DNA from: Ruminococcus sp.
Lineage (GTDB): Bacteria > Bacillota > Clostridia > Oscillospirales > Ruminococcaceae
Direction of reading: 5' to 3'
NCBI GenBank assembly: GCA_015066845.1
Contig: SVNO01000022.1
Span: 1 to 32,094 of the forward strand
DNA: 32,094 bases
In this document: in pieces, positions 7,607 to 15,365 of the stretch
How the letters are laid out: the number at the start of each line of letters is the position of its first letter
Position numbering within the stretch: position 1 is the first letter of the stretch
Translations under genes and position numbers: made by a program
The notes under the pieces: model-generated
Database searches by the model: none
The model's input: the letters and a program-made list of their open reading frames with translations, nothing else
Told to the model about the DNA's origin: nothing

Positions 7607-8401
7607 TTATGTATCCTTAGTAATTTCAATTAAGCCCAAGTCAAGCAGTGCAATGCCAATCAGACTTAGGGCATTGTAGAGATTGGTTTTTTGTTTTTGT
7701 GCCTCTTCGTATGTAAATACATCACGATTGCACTTACCAAAGTTATCCAGCTCATATTTGCAACCATTAATGATGTCCAATGACAGAAGGAGCTCATTTA
7801 TTGCGTGAATTAGTGTGTCCTCCGTCATGTTGCTCTGGTTAATTTTTTCCGAGTGCAGGTAATTCTTGATTTTTACCCCATCACTTTCCTTTGTTGAAAA
7901 CTGCAATTGAAATGTATTGGTTCTGAAATTACTGAGTGTGAAGCTTTCTACAGCCGGATAGCTGAGCAGGAGCATTCCATGTCCATCCTCAGCATCAGGA
8001 TTGTCGTAGGCATTGACTAATCTGTTCATCAGATCTTGTATTAATGCGGCATCGGTATTGGATTCATCATCCCTGTCAAACAGATAGTAAATAGCCGCGT
8101 TGTCCACATCAAAAGCATAATCCTCTAACAATTTGGAGAAGAGCTGATTTAAAAATTCGTTATCTTTTTTGATATATTTAATATTGCTTTCTTCCGTGTT
8201 AATAACAAAAACTCTTGCATTCGGATTGTCTTTGGGATTATAGCATTTGTATTCAAAATTTTGGGAACGCTTGATAGTTTCGTATTGGTAATCGAAAATT
8301 TTTTCAAATATTTTATTTAAAATATAGAATTCCGTTTTAGCTCCTTCTACAACAAACAAAACCTCGCCGATATTTTTGTTTTTATTCAATGTGATTTTCA
8401 T
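7607..8401 (-). CDS. TOPRIM/RloB-like protein, partner of the ATPase gene
   Basis: Encodes 264 residues from the ATG at 8401, which overlaps the end of the upstream ATPase gene by 20 bases; an in-frame ATG at 8416 is also possible. The N-terminus has VLFVVEGAKTE (E19), followed by YYLFDRDDES (D109, D111, D112) and SYPAVESFTL (E152). An EG.xTE strand, then a DxD loop, then an acidic ESF helix is the layout of TOPRIM-like nucleases of the RloB / AriB / AbiLii kind. This assignment is from motif order, not from a search. Known families pair such proteins with an ABC/AAA ATPase that holds the nuclease inactive until phage infection. The coding sequence is AT-rich compared with thrS and the dockerin genes, which suggests horizontal acquisition. 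Confidence 0.7.
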   Translation of the reverse strand: MKITLNKNKNIGEVLFVVEGAKTEFYILNKIFEKIFDYQYETIKRSQNFEYKCYNPKDNPNARVFVINTEESNIKYIKKDNEFLNQLFSKLLEDYAFDVDNAAIYYLFDRDDESNTDAALIQDLMNRLVNAYDNPDAEDGHGMLLLSYPAVESFTLSNFRTNTFQLQFSTKESDGVKIKNYLHSEKINQSNMTEDTLIHAINELLLSLDIINGCKYELDNFGKCNRDVFTYEEAQKQKTNLYNALSLIGIALLDLGLIEITKDT

Positions 8402-9524
8402 AATTCGGTACTCCATTGAATCTTCCGGAAAGGTACATCTTTTCCATATTCTGAGACGGTCTTGGATTCTCATCCGAAACACGATTCAGCCGGCTGCCGT
8501 CATCATCAAAATCCACTGTATAAATCTGATCGGGACGAAGCAGCCCCATGGAAAGAAGGTTAGTAGAGTGGGATACAAAAATCAGCTGTGCCCCCTTGGA
8601 TTCCTGCATGAAATACCGCACTAACAGTCTTTCCAGATCATTGTGAAAACCGCTGGAAAACTCGTCGATCAACAAAATGCCGTTGTTGTCAAGACAGTGG
8701 AAAATGGCTGGGAGAAGGCGGAGGAGGTTCTGGTTGCCGAGGGATTCCATGTCATAAGGTATTGGTTCATTAATGGAATGACGCTTGAAAAAAATGTATT
8801 TTTCATCCGATTCTGTGCTGAATGTAAAGTGCGTACCCACAACTTTCTTTGCATATTCAACACTCTGATCAAAACGATACATCTGAAAAAAGGTATTGAT
8901 TCTGTCCGCACCATTCTTTTTTAAATACTCAGGCAGTTCAAGATCTGCATTAATATATCTCCTACCCTCTGGTTTATACAAATCAAAATATACAGAATTC
9001 CGAAGCTCCTCAAACCACAGTTGAAGTGTAGAATTGCCACGAAATTTAGTACTAAAATAGATTTCTCTAAGAAAAAGAATCTCCTCAGGCAGATTATTAT
9101 GTTCAGTCGGCGTATCGATCGTTACTTTCGCATAGCTGCCCTCTCGTTCTAAAAGAACCTGACCGTCTGACGAAAGCCTTTCGTAGGTACAGCCTCTTTC
9201 TAAATCAAACCCGATTGCATAAATAATTTCGGATTCGCCCACAGAAAATGTATATCTAAGTTGGATGACTGAATCATCACAAAACAAACATTGATAAGCA
9301 CCAATGTTGATTTCCTCATTTTTGAATAACAAATCTAACAAAAATCTCATCGCAATAATTGCATTCGACTTACCGGAAGCATTTGCACCAACAAACAACA
9401 ATCCCTTCAAAATGCCGTCCTTCGTGTTGCGGTCGGTGAGCAGTTCGTAGGATGTAGTTGTCAGGTCAATGGTTGTCGGATTTTTGAATGATTTGAAATT
9501 GGTGATTTCATAGCTTTTGAGCAT
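8382..9524 (-). CDS. AAA/ABC-type ATPase (COG1106-like), likely defence sensor
   Basis: Encodes 380 residues from the ATG at 9524, chosen because GGAGGGG stands six bases upstream and the protein then begins with MLKSYEITNFKSF, the usual start of SMC/OLD-like ATPases. Walker A is GANASGKSN (46-54). An ABC-like signature SLGNQNLL starts at 261, Walker B is ILLIDEF (283-289), and the switch histidine lies in FVSHST (about 319). The region between Walker A and the signature has no coiled coil long enough for an SMC protein, so this is a compact AAA_15/AAA_21-type ATPase. It is translationally coupled to the TOPRIM-like gene. Similar pairs are RloA/RloB, PARIS (AriA/AriB) and AbiL. Which of these, if any, cannot be decided by eye. 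Confidence 0.8.
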   Translation of the reverse strand: MLKSYEITNFKSFKNPTTIDLTTTSYELLTDRNTKDGILKGLLFVGANASGKSNAIIAMRFLLDLLFKNEEINIGAYQCLFCDDSVIQLRYTFSVGESEIIYAIGFDLERGCTYERLSSDGQVLLEREGSYAKVTIDTPTEHNNLPEEILFLREIYFSTKFRGNSTLQLWFEELRNSVYFDLYKPEGRRYINADLELPEYLKKNGADRINTFFQMYRFDQSVEYAKKVVGTHFTFSTESDEKYIFFKRHSINEPIPYDMESLGNQNLLRLLPAIFHCLDNNGILLIDEFSSGFHNDLERLLVRYFMQESKGAQLIFVSHSTNLLSMGLLRPDQIYTVDFDDDGSRLNRVSDENPRPSQNMEKMYLSGRFNGVPNYENHIE

Positions 9525-9572
9525 ACTATTCCCCTCCATTTCTGCTTTGATAGTATGACTTTTTCTGAATTA

Positions 9573-9601
9573 AGTATACCATAGATACCGGATTTTGTCA
9601 A
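9573..9601 (-). promoter_or_regulatory. Sigma-A promoter of the ATPase-TOPRIM pair
   Basis: On the minus strand TTGACA (9596-9601), a 17-base spacer and TATACT (9573-9578). The leader to the ATG at 9524 is about 40 bases, so the two genes form an independent transcription unit. Confidence 0.8.
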
Positions 9602-9703
9602 GAAACTGCGGTTTCATTTTTATCAAAATACATCCAATATTTCCCCCTCTCAGTTGTTATATAAATAAAGGGCTTGTGCCTCACACAGAATGGAGGAATA
9701 CAC

Positions 9704-11119
9704 ATGAAAAAACAACTGACCGCAGCTCTGACTGCGTTCCTGCTCTGTGCCAATACGCTGCCGCTTGGTGCGTGGGCTGCGACAAATACAAGCGGTGAAT
9801 ATGAGGGACTGCACTGGTCGCTTGCCGATGGTGTGCTGACCATTGGCGGAGAGGGGCGTATTGTCTATGATACGGGCTTTCCCGATGGAGATTCTGCAAA
9901 ATATCCGGATTGGGGACAGTACGCCGATGAAATCACCGGAATCATCATTGAACAGGGCGTGACAGGTGCGGATGCGGACTGCTTTCGGGAATATTCCGCG
10001 CTGGAATCCGTCATCCTGCCAGAGGGCTTTGCAAGCCTGAGCGCGCGGGTGTTTCAGGATTGCCCGAAGCTGCGCGAAATCGAAGGGCTGGAGCATGTGA
10101 CGCAGTTCCATCAGCATTGCCTGAACGGCACTGCTATGACTGCCGAAAATCCCTTTGTCATTGTCGGCGGCAGGCTGCAATACTGCGACTACACCGAGGT
10201 GACGGACATCGTTGTCCCCGATGGCGTGACCTCCATCGGCGCGAATGCGTTCGGCAATCTGATGGAGGAATCGAGTGAATCCATTCTGACCGATCCCTTT
10301 GATAAGAGAACAGTGGAGGATCTGTATTTTACGATCACACTGCCCGATTCTGTCGAAATCATCGACGATTACGCCTTTGCAAATCTTACCACGCTGACTT
10401 CCGTCAACATCCCTGAAGCTGTCACCACAATCGGAGCATATGCCTTCCTTGACTGCGTACGGCTTGACGCGCTCACGCTCGGACAGAATGTGCAGTCTGT
10501 CGGGGATTATGCCTTCTTCAACTGCAAGGAGCTGGACACCCTGACGGTGCTTTCCGGTGATACCCGGTTCGGTACAATGGCATACGGTACACTGTGCGAT
10601 ATGGTCGGCTGTTTGATGGAAGCAAACCCCGACAATTTCACAGCGGAGTACATGGCGGAGTATCTGGAGTTTGACCCTTACTTTTATGATGCTGTGGCTT
10701 ACTACAACGTGGACTGGTTCGGAACGGGGGATTATCTGTGGTTTGACCAGTACCTTATGATGGAAAAGATCTCCCATCATCTCTATACCACCCCCGATGC
10801 CTTTGTACGCGGTATTGCCAATTCTTCGGCAAAATCCCTTGCCTATGACACAGGCGTGGGCTTTCTGGAGCTGGAGCAGCTCGGCGACTGCAATGGAGAT
10901 ACGGCTGTCAACAGCAGTGACGCTGCCATCCTGCTCTATGCCGCCGCGCAGGAGGGCGTGACGGGGGAGAGTGGATGCTCCGCTTTGCAGGAATGCGCAA
11001 TGGATGTGGACGGCAGCGGTACCATGAATGCCGTGGACGCTGCGTGGATGCTCAAATATGCTGCTTATAAAGGCAGCGGAGGAACAATGGGATTGTACGG
11101 ATATGTGAACAGTCTCTGA
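9704..11119 (+). CDS. Secreted BspA-like leucine-rich-repeat protein with dockerin
   Basis: Encodes 471 residues from the ATG at 9704, which has TGGAGGA upstream; the longer frame from 9674 lacks a site and would mask the signal peptide (MKKQLTAALTAFLLCANTLPLGAWA). A WSLADGVLTIGGEG segment, typical of the start of BspA-family surface proteins, follows. Then come LRR_5 repeats of the form VTSIGANAFGNL, VEIIDDYAFANL, VTTIGAYAFLDC and VQSVGDYAFFNC (about residues 90-290). The dockerin starts near 394 with loops GDCNGDTAVNSSDAAILL and MDVDGSGTMNAVDAAWML, and ends in an aromatic tail. LRR_5 proteins usually bind host or bacterial surface ligands, so this is probably a cohesin-docked adhesin or binding module, not an enzyme. 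It is monocistronic, ending in the terminator at 11181. Confidence 0.88.
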   Translation: MKKQLTAALTAFLLCANTLPLGAWAATNTSGEYEGLHWSLADGVLTIGGEGRIVYDTGFPDGDSAKYPDWGQYADEITGIIIEQGVTGADADCFREYSALESVILPEGFASLSARVFQDCPKLREIEGLEHVTQFHQHCLNGTAMTAENPFVIVGGRLQYCDYTEVTDIVVPDGVTSIGANAFGNLMEESSESILTDPFDKRTVEDLYFTITLPDSVEIIDDYAFANLTTLTSVNIPEAVTTIGAYAFLDCVRLDALTLGQNVQSVGDYAFFNCKELDTLTVLSGDTRFGTMAYGTLCDMVGCLMEANPDNFTAEYMAEYLEFDPYFYDAVAYYNVDWFGTGDYLWFDQYLMMEKISHHLYTTPDAFVRGIANSSAKSLAYDTGVGFLELEQLGDCNGDTAVNSSDAAILLYAAAQEGVTGESGCSALQECAMDVDGSGTMNAVDAAWMLKYAAYKGSGGTMGLYGYVNSL

Positions 11120-11180
11120 CGCATAAAGAGCGCATTATCTTTTCCATGAAGAACGATTTTCCGTGGTTTGCTCACCTATG

Positions 11181-11218
11181 AAAACATCCCCGATGCATCG
11201 CGTATCGGGGATGTTTTT
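11181..11218. terminator. Bidirectional intrinsic terminator
   Basis: The stem AAAACATCCCCGAT/ATCGGGGATGTTTT has an A-tract on one side and a T-tract (GTTTTTG) on the other. It serves the LRR-dockerin gene from the left and coaBC from the right. Confidence 0.88.
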
Positions 11219-11232
11219 GTTCTGTTCGGGGC

Positions 11233-12432
11233 TTATTCCCCCATCCTCTCCAGAATCTTTGCAAAAATCCGGTCGGCAGCTTCTTCCTTGGACATGCACG
11301 GCAGCTCCAGTGCACCGTCCGCTGTGATGAGCGTCAGGATGTTGGTGTCCGTGCCGAAGCCTGCACCTTCCTGCCGCAGGGAATTGGCACAAATCATGTC
11401 CGCATTCTTTTTCAAAAGCTTTTTCTGCGAATTTTCAAGCATATTCTCCGTTTCCATCGAGAATCCGCAAACGAACTGCCCCTCGCGCTTGTGTGCGCCC
11501 AGATGGGCAAGAATGTCCTGCGTTCTTGTCAGCGGAATGGACATTTCCCCATCGGATTTCTTGATTTTCTCCTGCGCCGTGACCGCTGGACGATAGTCCG
11601 CAACCGCTGCTGCCATGACGAAAATATCCTGCTCCTGCGCGTGTTCCGTTGCTGCCGCGAACATTTCCGCCGCGCTCTCCACCTGCACGACCTTGACAAA
11701 GGGCGGTGGTGTCAGTGCGCTTGCACCGGTGACAAGTGTTACCTGCGCACCGCGGAGCATTGCCATTTTTGCCAGTGCATAGCCCATTTTTCCGGTGGAA
11801 TGGTTGGTGATGAAGCGTACAGGGTCAATGCGCTCACGCGTTGCGCCTGCCGTGATGAGGACTTTTTTTCCGGCAAGCGTCTTTTCACAGGCAATCGCCT
11901 TTTCAATATATGACAGCAGTACTGCCTCCGAGGGCAGCTTGCCGTCCCCGATGTCACCGCAGGCAAGATAGCCGCAGTCGGGGGCAATGACCTCGAAGCC
12001 GTAGCCGGCAAGGGTTTTCAGGTTGTCCTGCACGATCGGGTTGCGGTACATGTTCGTGTTCATCGCCGGTGCAATAATTTTGTGGCACGGGCAGGCAAGG
12101 AGCGTGGTGGTGAGCATATCGTCCGCAATGCCGTGCGCTGCCTTGGCAATGACATTTGCTGTGGCAGGTGCAACCAGTACCACGTCCGCTCGCTTAGCAA
12201 TTGCCACATGCTCCACGCTGTACTGGAAATTCCGGTCGAACGTGTCAATCAGGCATTTGTTGCCTGTGAGCGTTTCAAAGGTCACAGGGCTGATGAACTG
12301 TGTAGCGTTCTCCGTCATGGTGACAATGACATCCGCGCCGGTTTTCTTCAATGTGCTCGCAAGTCCGGCAATCTTGTACGCGGCAATGCCGCCGGTTACG
12401 GCAAGGACAATGCATTTTCCTGTCAGATCCAT
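11233..12432 (-). CDS. coaBC: Bifunctional phosphopantothenoylcysteine synthetase/decarboxylase
   Basis: Encodes 399 residues. It joins cysteine to 4'-phosphopantothenate (CoaB) and decarboxylates the product to 4'-phosphopantetheine (CoaC), steps two and three of coenzyme A synthesis. The N-terminal flavoprotein half has the catalytic H75 (SVEHVAIAKRAD), N125 in PAMNTNMY and C158 in GYLACGDIGDGKLP. The C-terminal half has ITAGATRERIDPVRFITNHSTG with N210, and K289 in AQEKIKKSDG. These numbers coincide with those of the Escherichia coli enzyme. The ATG at 12432 follows AGGAGGAACTGACC and lies two bases after the stop of the upstream kinase gene. It is the last gene of the pantothenate/CoA unit. 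Confidence 0.97.
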   Translation of the reverse strand: MDLTGKCIVLAVTGGIAAYKIAGLASTLKKTGADVIVTMTENATQFISPVTFETLTGNKCLIDTFDRNFQYSVEHVAIAKRADVVLVAPATANVIAKAAHGIADDMLTTTLLACPCHKIIAPAMNTNMYRNPIVQDNLKTLAGYGFEVIAPDCGYLACGDIGDGKLPSEAVLLSYIEKAIACEKTLAGKKVLITAGATRERIDPVRFITNHSTGKMGYALAKMAMLRGAQVTLVTGASALTPPPFVKVVQVESAAEMFAAATEHAQEQDIFVMAAAVADYRPAVTAQEKIKKSDGEMSIPLTRTQDILAHLGAHKREGQFVCGFSMETENMLENSQKKLLKKNADMICANSLRQEGAGFGTDTNILTLITADGALELPCMSKEEAADRIFAKILERMGE

Positions 12433-12434
12433 GG

Positions 12435-13205
12435 TCAGTTCCTCCTGTTTCGTTCGTAAATCATTCGCAATCCCTGTAAGAGCAAATCATCATCGCAGGT
12501 GATGGCATGGGTGCAGTGCGGTACAACGATATGGGAAAGTCCCCCCGTTGCCACGACCTGCGTTTCGTAGCCAAGCTCCTCCCAGATGCGGTCGATCATC
12601 CCATCCAGTGACGCTGCCGTACCATAGAGAATACCGCTGCGCAGACAGTCAGCAGTATTCCGGCCGACGACCTTTTCCGGCACAGTCAGCCCGATTTTCG
12701 GGAGCTTTGCTGCATGGGAAGTCAGCGAATCCAGAGAAATCCGTGCACCCGGCTGGATAATCGTACCCACATAATCTCCTTGCTTGTCGAGTACGGAAAA
12801 GGTGGTTGCCGTGCCCATGTCAATGACGATCACGGGCGTACCATAGAGCGCGGAAGCAGCAACGGCATCCACGATCAGGTCACTGCCGACTGCCGCCGGA
12901 TTGTCCATGCGCAGGCGCAGCCCCGTGTCCAGTTCCAGTCCCACCACCATGACGGCAGTTTCCGTGAGCTTGCCCAGTGCCGCACGGAGTACCGGAATCA
13001 GGGGCGGTACGACCGAGGAAATGATGATGCCGTCAAGTGATTGCGGCGAAATGCCGTAAAGCTCCAGAACCGACTGGAACATCACCGCATATTCAAGTTC
13101 CGTCTGGCGCAGGGACGTTGCCATGCGTTCTGTGAACAGGACACGTTCTCCCTCCAGACAGCCAAGGACAATGTTTGTGTTGCCCATGTCAATGGTCAGC
13201 AGCAT
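12435..13205 (-). CDS. coaX: Type III pantothenate kinase, apparently active copy
   Basis: Encodes 256 residues, normal length for CoaX. It phosphorylates pantothenate with ATP, the first step of CoA synthesis, and the family is not feedback-inhibited by CoA. The phosphate loop is TIDMGNTNIVLG (residues 4-15). The substrate-site segment is DNPAAVGSDLIVDA, and the catalytic Asp129 lies in VIVIDMGTATT. The dimer and ligand segments IQPGARISLDSL, GRNTADCLRSG and ATGGLS are present. The ATG at 13205 follows GGAGGAGG and overlaps the stop of the upstream paralogue by 10 bases, so the two are translationally coupled. Together with coaBC downstream it covers three CoA steps. Confidence 0.93.
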   Translation of the reverse strand: MLLTIDMGNTNIVLGCLEGERVLFTERMATSLRQTELEYAVMFQSVLELYGISPQSLDGIIISSVVPPLIPVLRAALGKLTETAVMVVGLELDTGLRLRMDNPAAVGSDLIVDAVAASALYGTPVIVIDMGTATTFSVLDKQGDYVGTIIQPGARISLDSLTSHAAKLPKIGLTVPEKVVGRNTADCLRSGILYGTAASLDGMIDRIWEELGYETQVVATGGLSHIVVPHCTHAITCDDDLLLQGLRMIYERNRRN

Positions 13206-13987
13206 GGCGCATCCTCCTCCCTTAAAAAATCGTAGATAATCCGCAGACCGAGCAGCGGCAGCTCTGTATCCACAATAATATTGTGCCGACAGCAGGGAAT
13301 GACCGTCTGCGCAAGGTCGCCCGTGGCAACCAGTGCCGTGGATGCATAGCCGCGTTCTTTCCAGATGCGGTCGATCATTCCGTCGATTGCCGCAGCATTG
13401 CCGAAAATCACACCGCTGCGCATGGAATCGACCGTGTTCGTGCCGAGGACATGCGCCGGTCTTTGCAGGCTGATGCCCGGCAGCTGGGATGTACCCGATA
13501 CCAGAGAATGCAGTGACAATTCCACACCCGGCAGAATCGCACCGCCCAGATAGCAGCCGTACACATCCACAAGGGAGAGTGTCGTTGCTGTGCCAAATTG
13601 GATGACAATGACCGGTGCACCGTATTTTTCGTGCGCTGCCGTTGCGGTAATCACAAGGTCGCTTCCGGCTTGTTCGGGATTGTCAATGAGCAGCGGCACA
13701 TTGGCAGGCGTTGAACTGTCCGCCTTGAAAATGGGGATATCCGGTGCAATTTTTGCAAGTGCATCACGCAGCACCGTGGTCATTGACGGCACAACCGTGG
13801 AAATCACTGCGCCCTCAAGGGCGGACAGCGGTACATGGTGCAGGCGGAACACTGCCTTGAAAATGACAGCATATTCCAGTCCCGTCCTGTGTGTGTCCGT
13901 GGAAATGCGCTCGGTCAGCGCAAGACGTTCCCCATCATAGCATCCCAGAACCAGATGGGAATTGCCGACATCAATTGTGAGAATCAT
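13196..13987 (-). CDS. Type III pantothenate kinase paralogue lacking the catalytic Asp
   Basis: Encodes 263 residues from the ATG at 13987; a GTG at 13996 lies too close to the AGGAAAGG site. The fold and most motifs of CoaX are kept: TIDVGNSHLVLG, DNPEQAGSDLVITA, LGGAILPGVELSLHSL and GTNTVDSMRSG. The aspartate of the DxGTATT motif, proposed as the catalytic base in CoaX enzymes, is glutamine here (Q130, codon CAA at 13598-13600, text VIVIQFGTATT). The late TGG motif is changed to TGD (ATGDLA). It may be an inactive or regulatory partner of the second copy, since CoaX works as a dimer whose active site lies at the interface. A kinase with a different substrate is also possible. Confidence 0.85.
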   Translation of the reverse strand: MILTIDVGNSHLVLGCYDGERLALTERISTDTHRTGLEYAVIFKAVFRLHHVPLSALEGAVISTVVPSMTTVLRDALAKIAPDIPIFKADSSTPANVPLLIDNPEQAGSDLVITATAAHEKYGAPVIVIQFGTATTLSLVDVYGCYLGGAILPGVELSLHSLVSGTSQLPGISLQRPAHVLGTNTVDSMRSGVIFGNAAAIDGMIDRIWKERGYASTALVATGDLAQTVIPCCRHNIIVDTELPLLGLRIIYDFLREEDAPCC

Positions 13988-14005
13988 CAGAATCACCCTT
14001 TCCTG

Positions 14006-14036
14006 TAAACAAAACGGACTGCATCGTGCAGTCCGT
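14006..14036 (-). terminator. Terminator-like hairpin between the ECF transporter and the kinase genes
   Basis: On the minus strand ACGGACTGCA and TGCAGTCCGT form a perfect 10-pair stem with a CGA loop, followed by TTTGTTTAC. It starts ten bases after the transporter stop and ends about 20 bases before the start of the first kinase gene. No promoter fits in the remaining space, so it is probably a partial terminator that lowers coaX/coaBC expression relative to the transporter. Confidence 0.75.
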
Positions 14037-14045
14037 CAGTTTGCA

Positions 14046-14702
14046 TTATTCGCTTTTCAGCTCGATATGCAGCGGACGCAGCTTGCGCAGAATCGGGCAG
14101 ATCGCCGCTGTAATCAGGCAGGCTACAATTGCCTCCGGTACACCGTTTGCACCGATAACGCCCATAATCACGCCGTACAATGCTTCAAATTCGATCTCCT
14201 TTGCCGCAGCGTATGCTTCACCAAACAGCACATAGATGCCGCCCATGACAAGGATGGTATTGGTCAGAGAGCCGGCAAGACCGCCGATGATGTAGGAAAT
14301 TGCCTTCTTGTTCTTTGTCAGCTTATACACCAATGTGAATGCATAATATGCAGTCACGCCGATGAGGATACGCGGCAGGAAGCAGATGGCAAGGCTCTTG
14401 ATGGCAGCGAGGAAACCGTTTCCCTCCAGACCTGCGGACAGGAACGGGGAAAAGACGAAGGACACGACACTCGGTTTCAGCGTATTGTTCATCAGACTTG
14501 TCACGCCGAACATTGCTCCCAGAAACGCGCCTTTTTTCGGGCCGAGAAAGATCGCGCCGACAATCACCGGAATGTGGATGGTGGTTGCATTGATCACGCC
14601 AAGCGGAATGTAGCCGAGGTACGGAACAAACGCCAGCAAAAAGATGATTGCCGTAAACATGGCGGTCAATACAAAGCTTTGGGTTTTTTCTGTTGTGTTC
14701 AT
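14046..14702 (-). CDS. panT: ECF transporter S component, probably for pantothenate
   Basis: Encodes 218 residues, mostly hydrophobic, with about six membrane helices: residues 10-30 (VLTAMFTAIIFLLAFVPYLG), 40-60, 95-125, 135-160 and 175-205. The PYLGYIPLGVINATTIHIPVIVGAIFLGP stretch is typical of ECF substrate-binding S subunits. S components work with a shared EcfA/EcfA'/EcfT module encoded elsewhere. The specificity for pantothenate is inferred from the neighbours: two pantothenate kinases and coaBC lie directly downstream. The ATG at 14702 follows AGGAGATGG. The charged C-terminal tail LRPLHIELKSE is cytoplasmic. The gene symbol depends on context. Confidence 0.8.
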   Translation of the reverse strand: MNTTEKTQSFVLTAMFTAIIFLLAFVPYLGYIPLGVINATTIHIPVIVGAIFLGPKKGAFLGAMFGVTSLMNNTLKPSVVSFVFSPFLSAGLEGNGFLAAIKSLAICFLPRILIGVTAYYAFTLVYKLTKNKKAISYIIGGLAGSLTNTILVMGGIYVLFGEAYAAAKEIEFEALYGVIMGVIGANGVPEAIVACLITAAICPILRKLRPLHIELKSE

Positions 14703-14846
14703 AAATCCATCTCCTATTCAGAATTTTCAGAGTATGCAGAATACTCTGTATGACAAACCGTTGGAACGGCATTGTCTGAATGTTAGTGCACTGAAAGGAT
14801 AAAATGTTACAGCATTAAATCAAATTTTCTGTACTATCCTGGATTT

Positions 14847-14875
14847 ATTATACCACAATTCTTTTCGCTTGTCAA
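14847..14875 (-). promoter_or_regulatory. Consensus sigma-A promoter of the pantothenate/CoA unit
   Basis: On the minus strand TTGACA (14870-14875), a 17-base spacer ending in TGTGG and TATAAT (14847-14852). The leader to the transporter ATG is about 135 bases and holds a small hairpin (AGAGTAT/ATACTCT near 14728-14746). I recognise no known riboswitch in it. Confidence 0.92.
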
Positions 14876-14884
14876 TTTCTACCG

Positions 14885-15025
14885 GAGAAAAAAGGGGTGA
14901 CAGCATGGTTTTCCGGCATCTTTCCCATTGAAGCCGAATCGGGTGCAAGGCCGCAAGCTCCAAAGAAAAGCAGGTGGAGGGTGTGCTGCATCCTCTCGAT
15001 AACGCCGCTATACCTATTATAATAG
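14885..15025 (-). ncRNA. GC-rich block, possible structured RNA
   Basis: This stretch is GC-rich while the following 350 bases are strongly AT-rich, and no credible gene fills it. Read on the minus strand it has a TATAAT-like box at about 15016-15021 with a poor -35. Possible stems are GCAGCA (near 14993) with TGCTGT (near 14903), CTCCA/TGGAG enclosing a pyrimidine-rich loop, and GCACCC/GGG...TGC. It ends in CACCCCTTTTTTC. It does not match any RNA family I can name with confidence; a degenerate gene remnant is the alternative. Confidence 0.25.
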
Positions 15026-15333
15026 GGAAACGCTGCAAAACCAGTATATACAACAAAATGTGAATTTTTTTCTATTTTTTTGTATCCATCCCTCCTGAAC
15101 CCCCCGCATATCACAGAGTATTACACAAAGCTAATTAGTGATTGAATTCTTATTTGTTTAAGATGTACAAAGAAATAGAGCTAACTTTCTTCTAATTGAT
15201 TAACTGATTTAACTTACATAATATTACGGGGCATGAGCAGGATTAAATTCACTCCACTTTCTACCAAAAGTATAAAAAATATGAACGTTTAGTGATTATT
15301 TCTAAAAATTTTCTCTTGTTTTATGTAAAAAAG
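15026..15333. other. AT-rich intergenic region upstream of the pilus operon
   Basis: About 300 bases without a gene. The word TTAGTGATT occurs twice (15135-15143 and 15290-15298), with a looser variant TAATTGATTAACTGATT near 15195-15211. These could be binding sites for a regulator of the pilus promoter at 15337, but no known operator is recognised. Confidence 0.35.
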
Positions 15334-15336
15334 CAG

Positions 15337-15365
15337 TTGCAATTTTAAAAATCAAATGGTATAAT
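15337..15365 (+). promoter_or_regulatory. Sigma-A promoter of the type IV pilus operon
   Basis: TTGCAA (15337-15342), a 17-base spacer and TATAAT (15360-15365). The expected start near 15372 leaves a leader of about 60 bases before the pilC ATG, too short for a c-di-GMP riboswitch of the kind found upstream of some clostridial pilin genes. Confidence 0.85.

Noticed and set aside
14820-15114. Two overlapping minus-strand frames (78 and 80 codons) in the GC-rich block
   Set aside because: No ribosome site, they cross the consensus pantothenate promoter or an AT-rich spacer, and the translations overlap in different frames; a structured RNA or remnant explains the block better.
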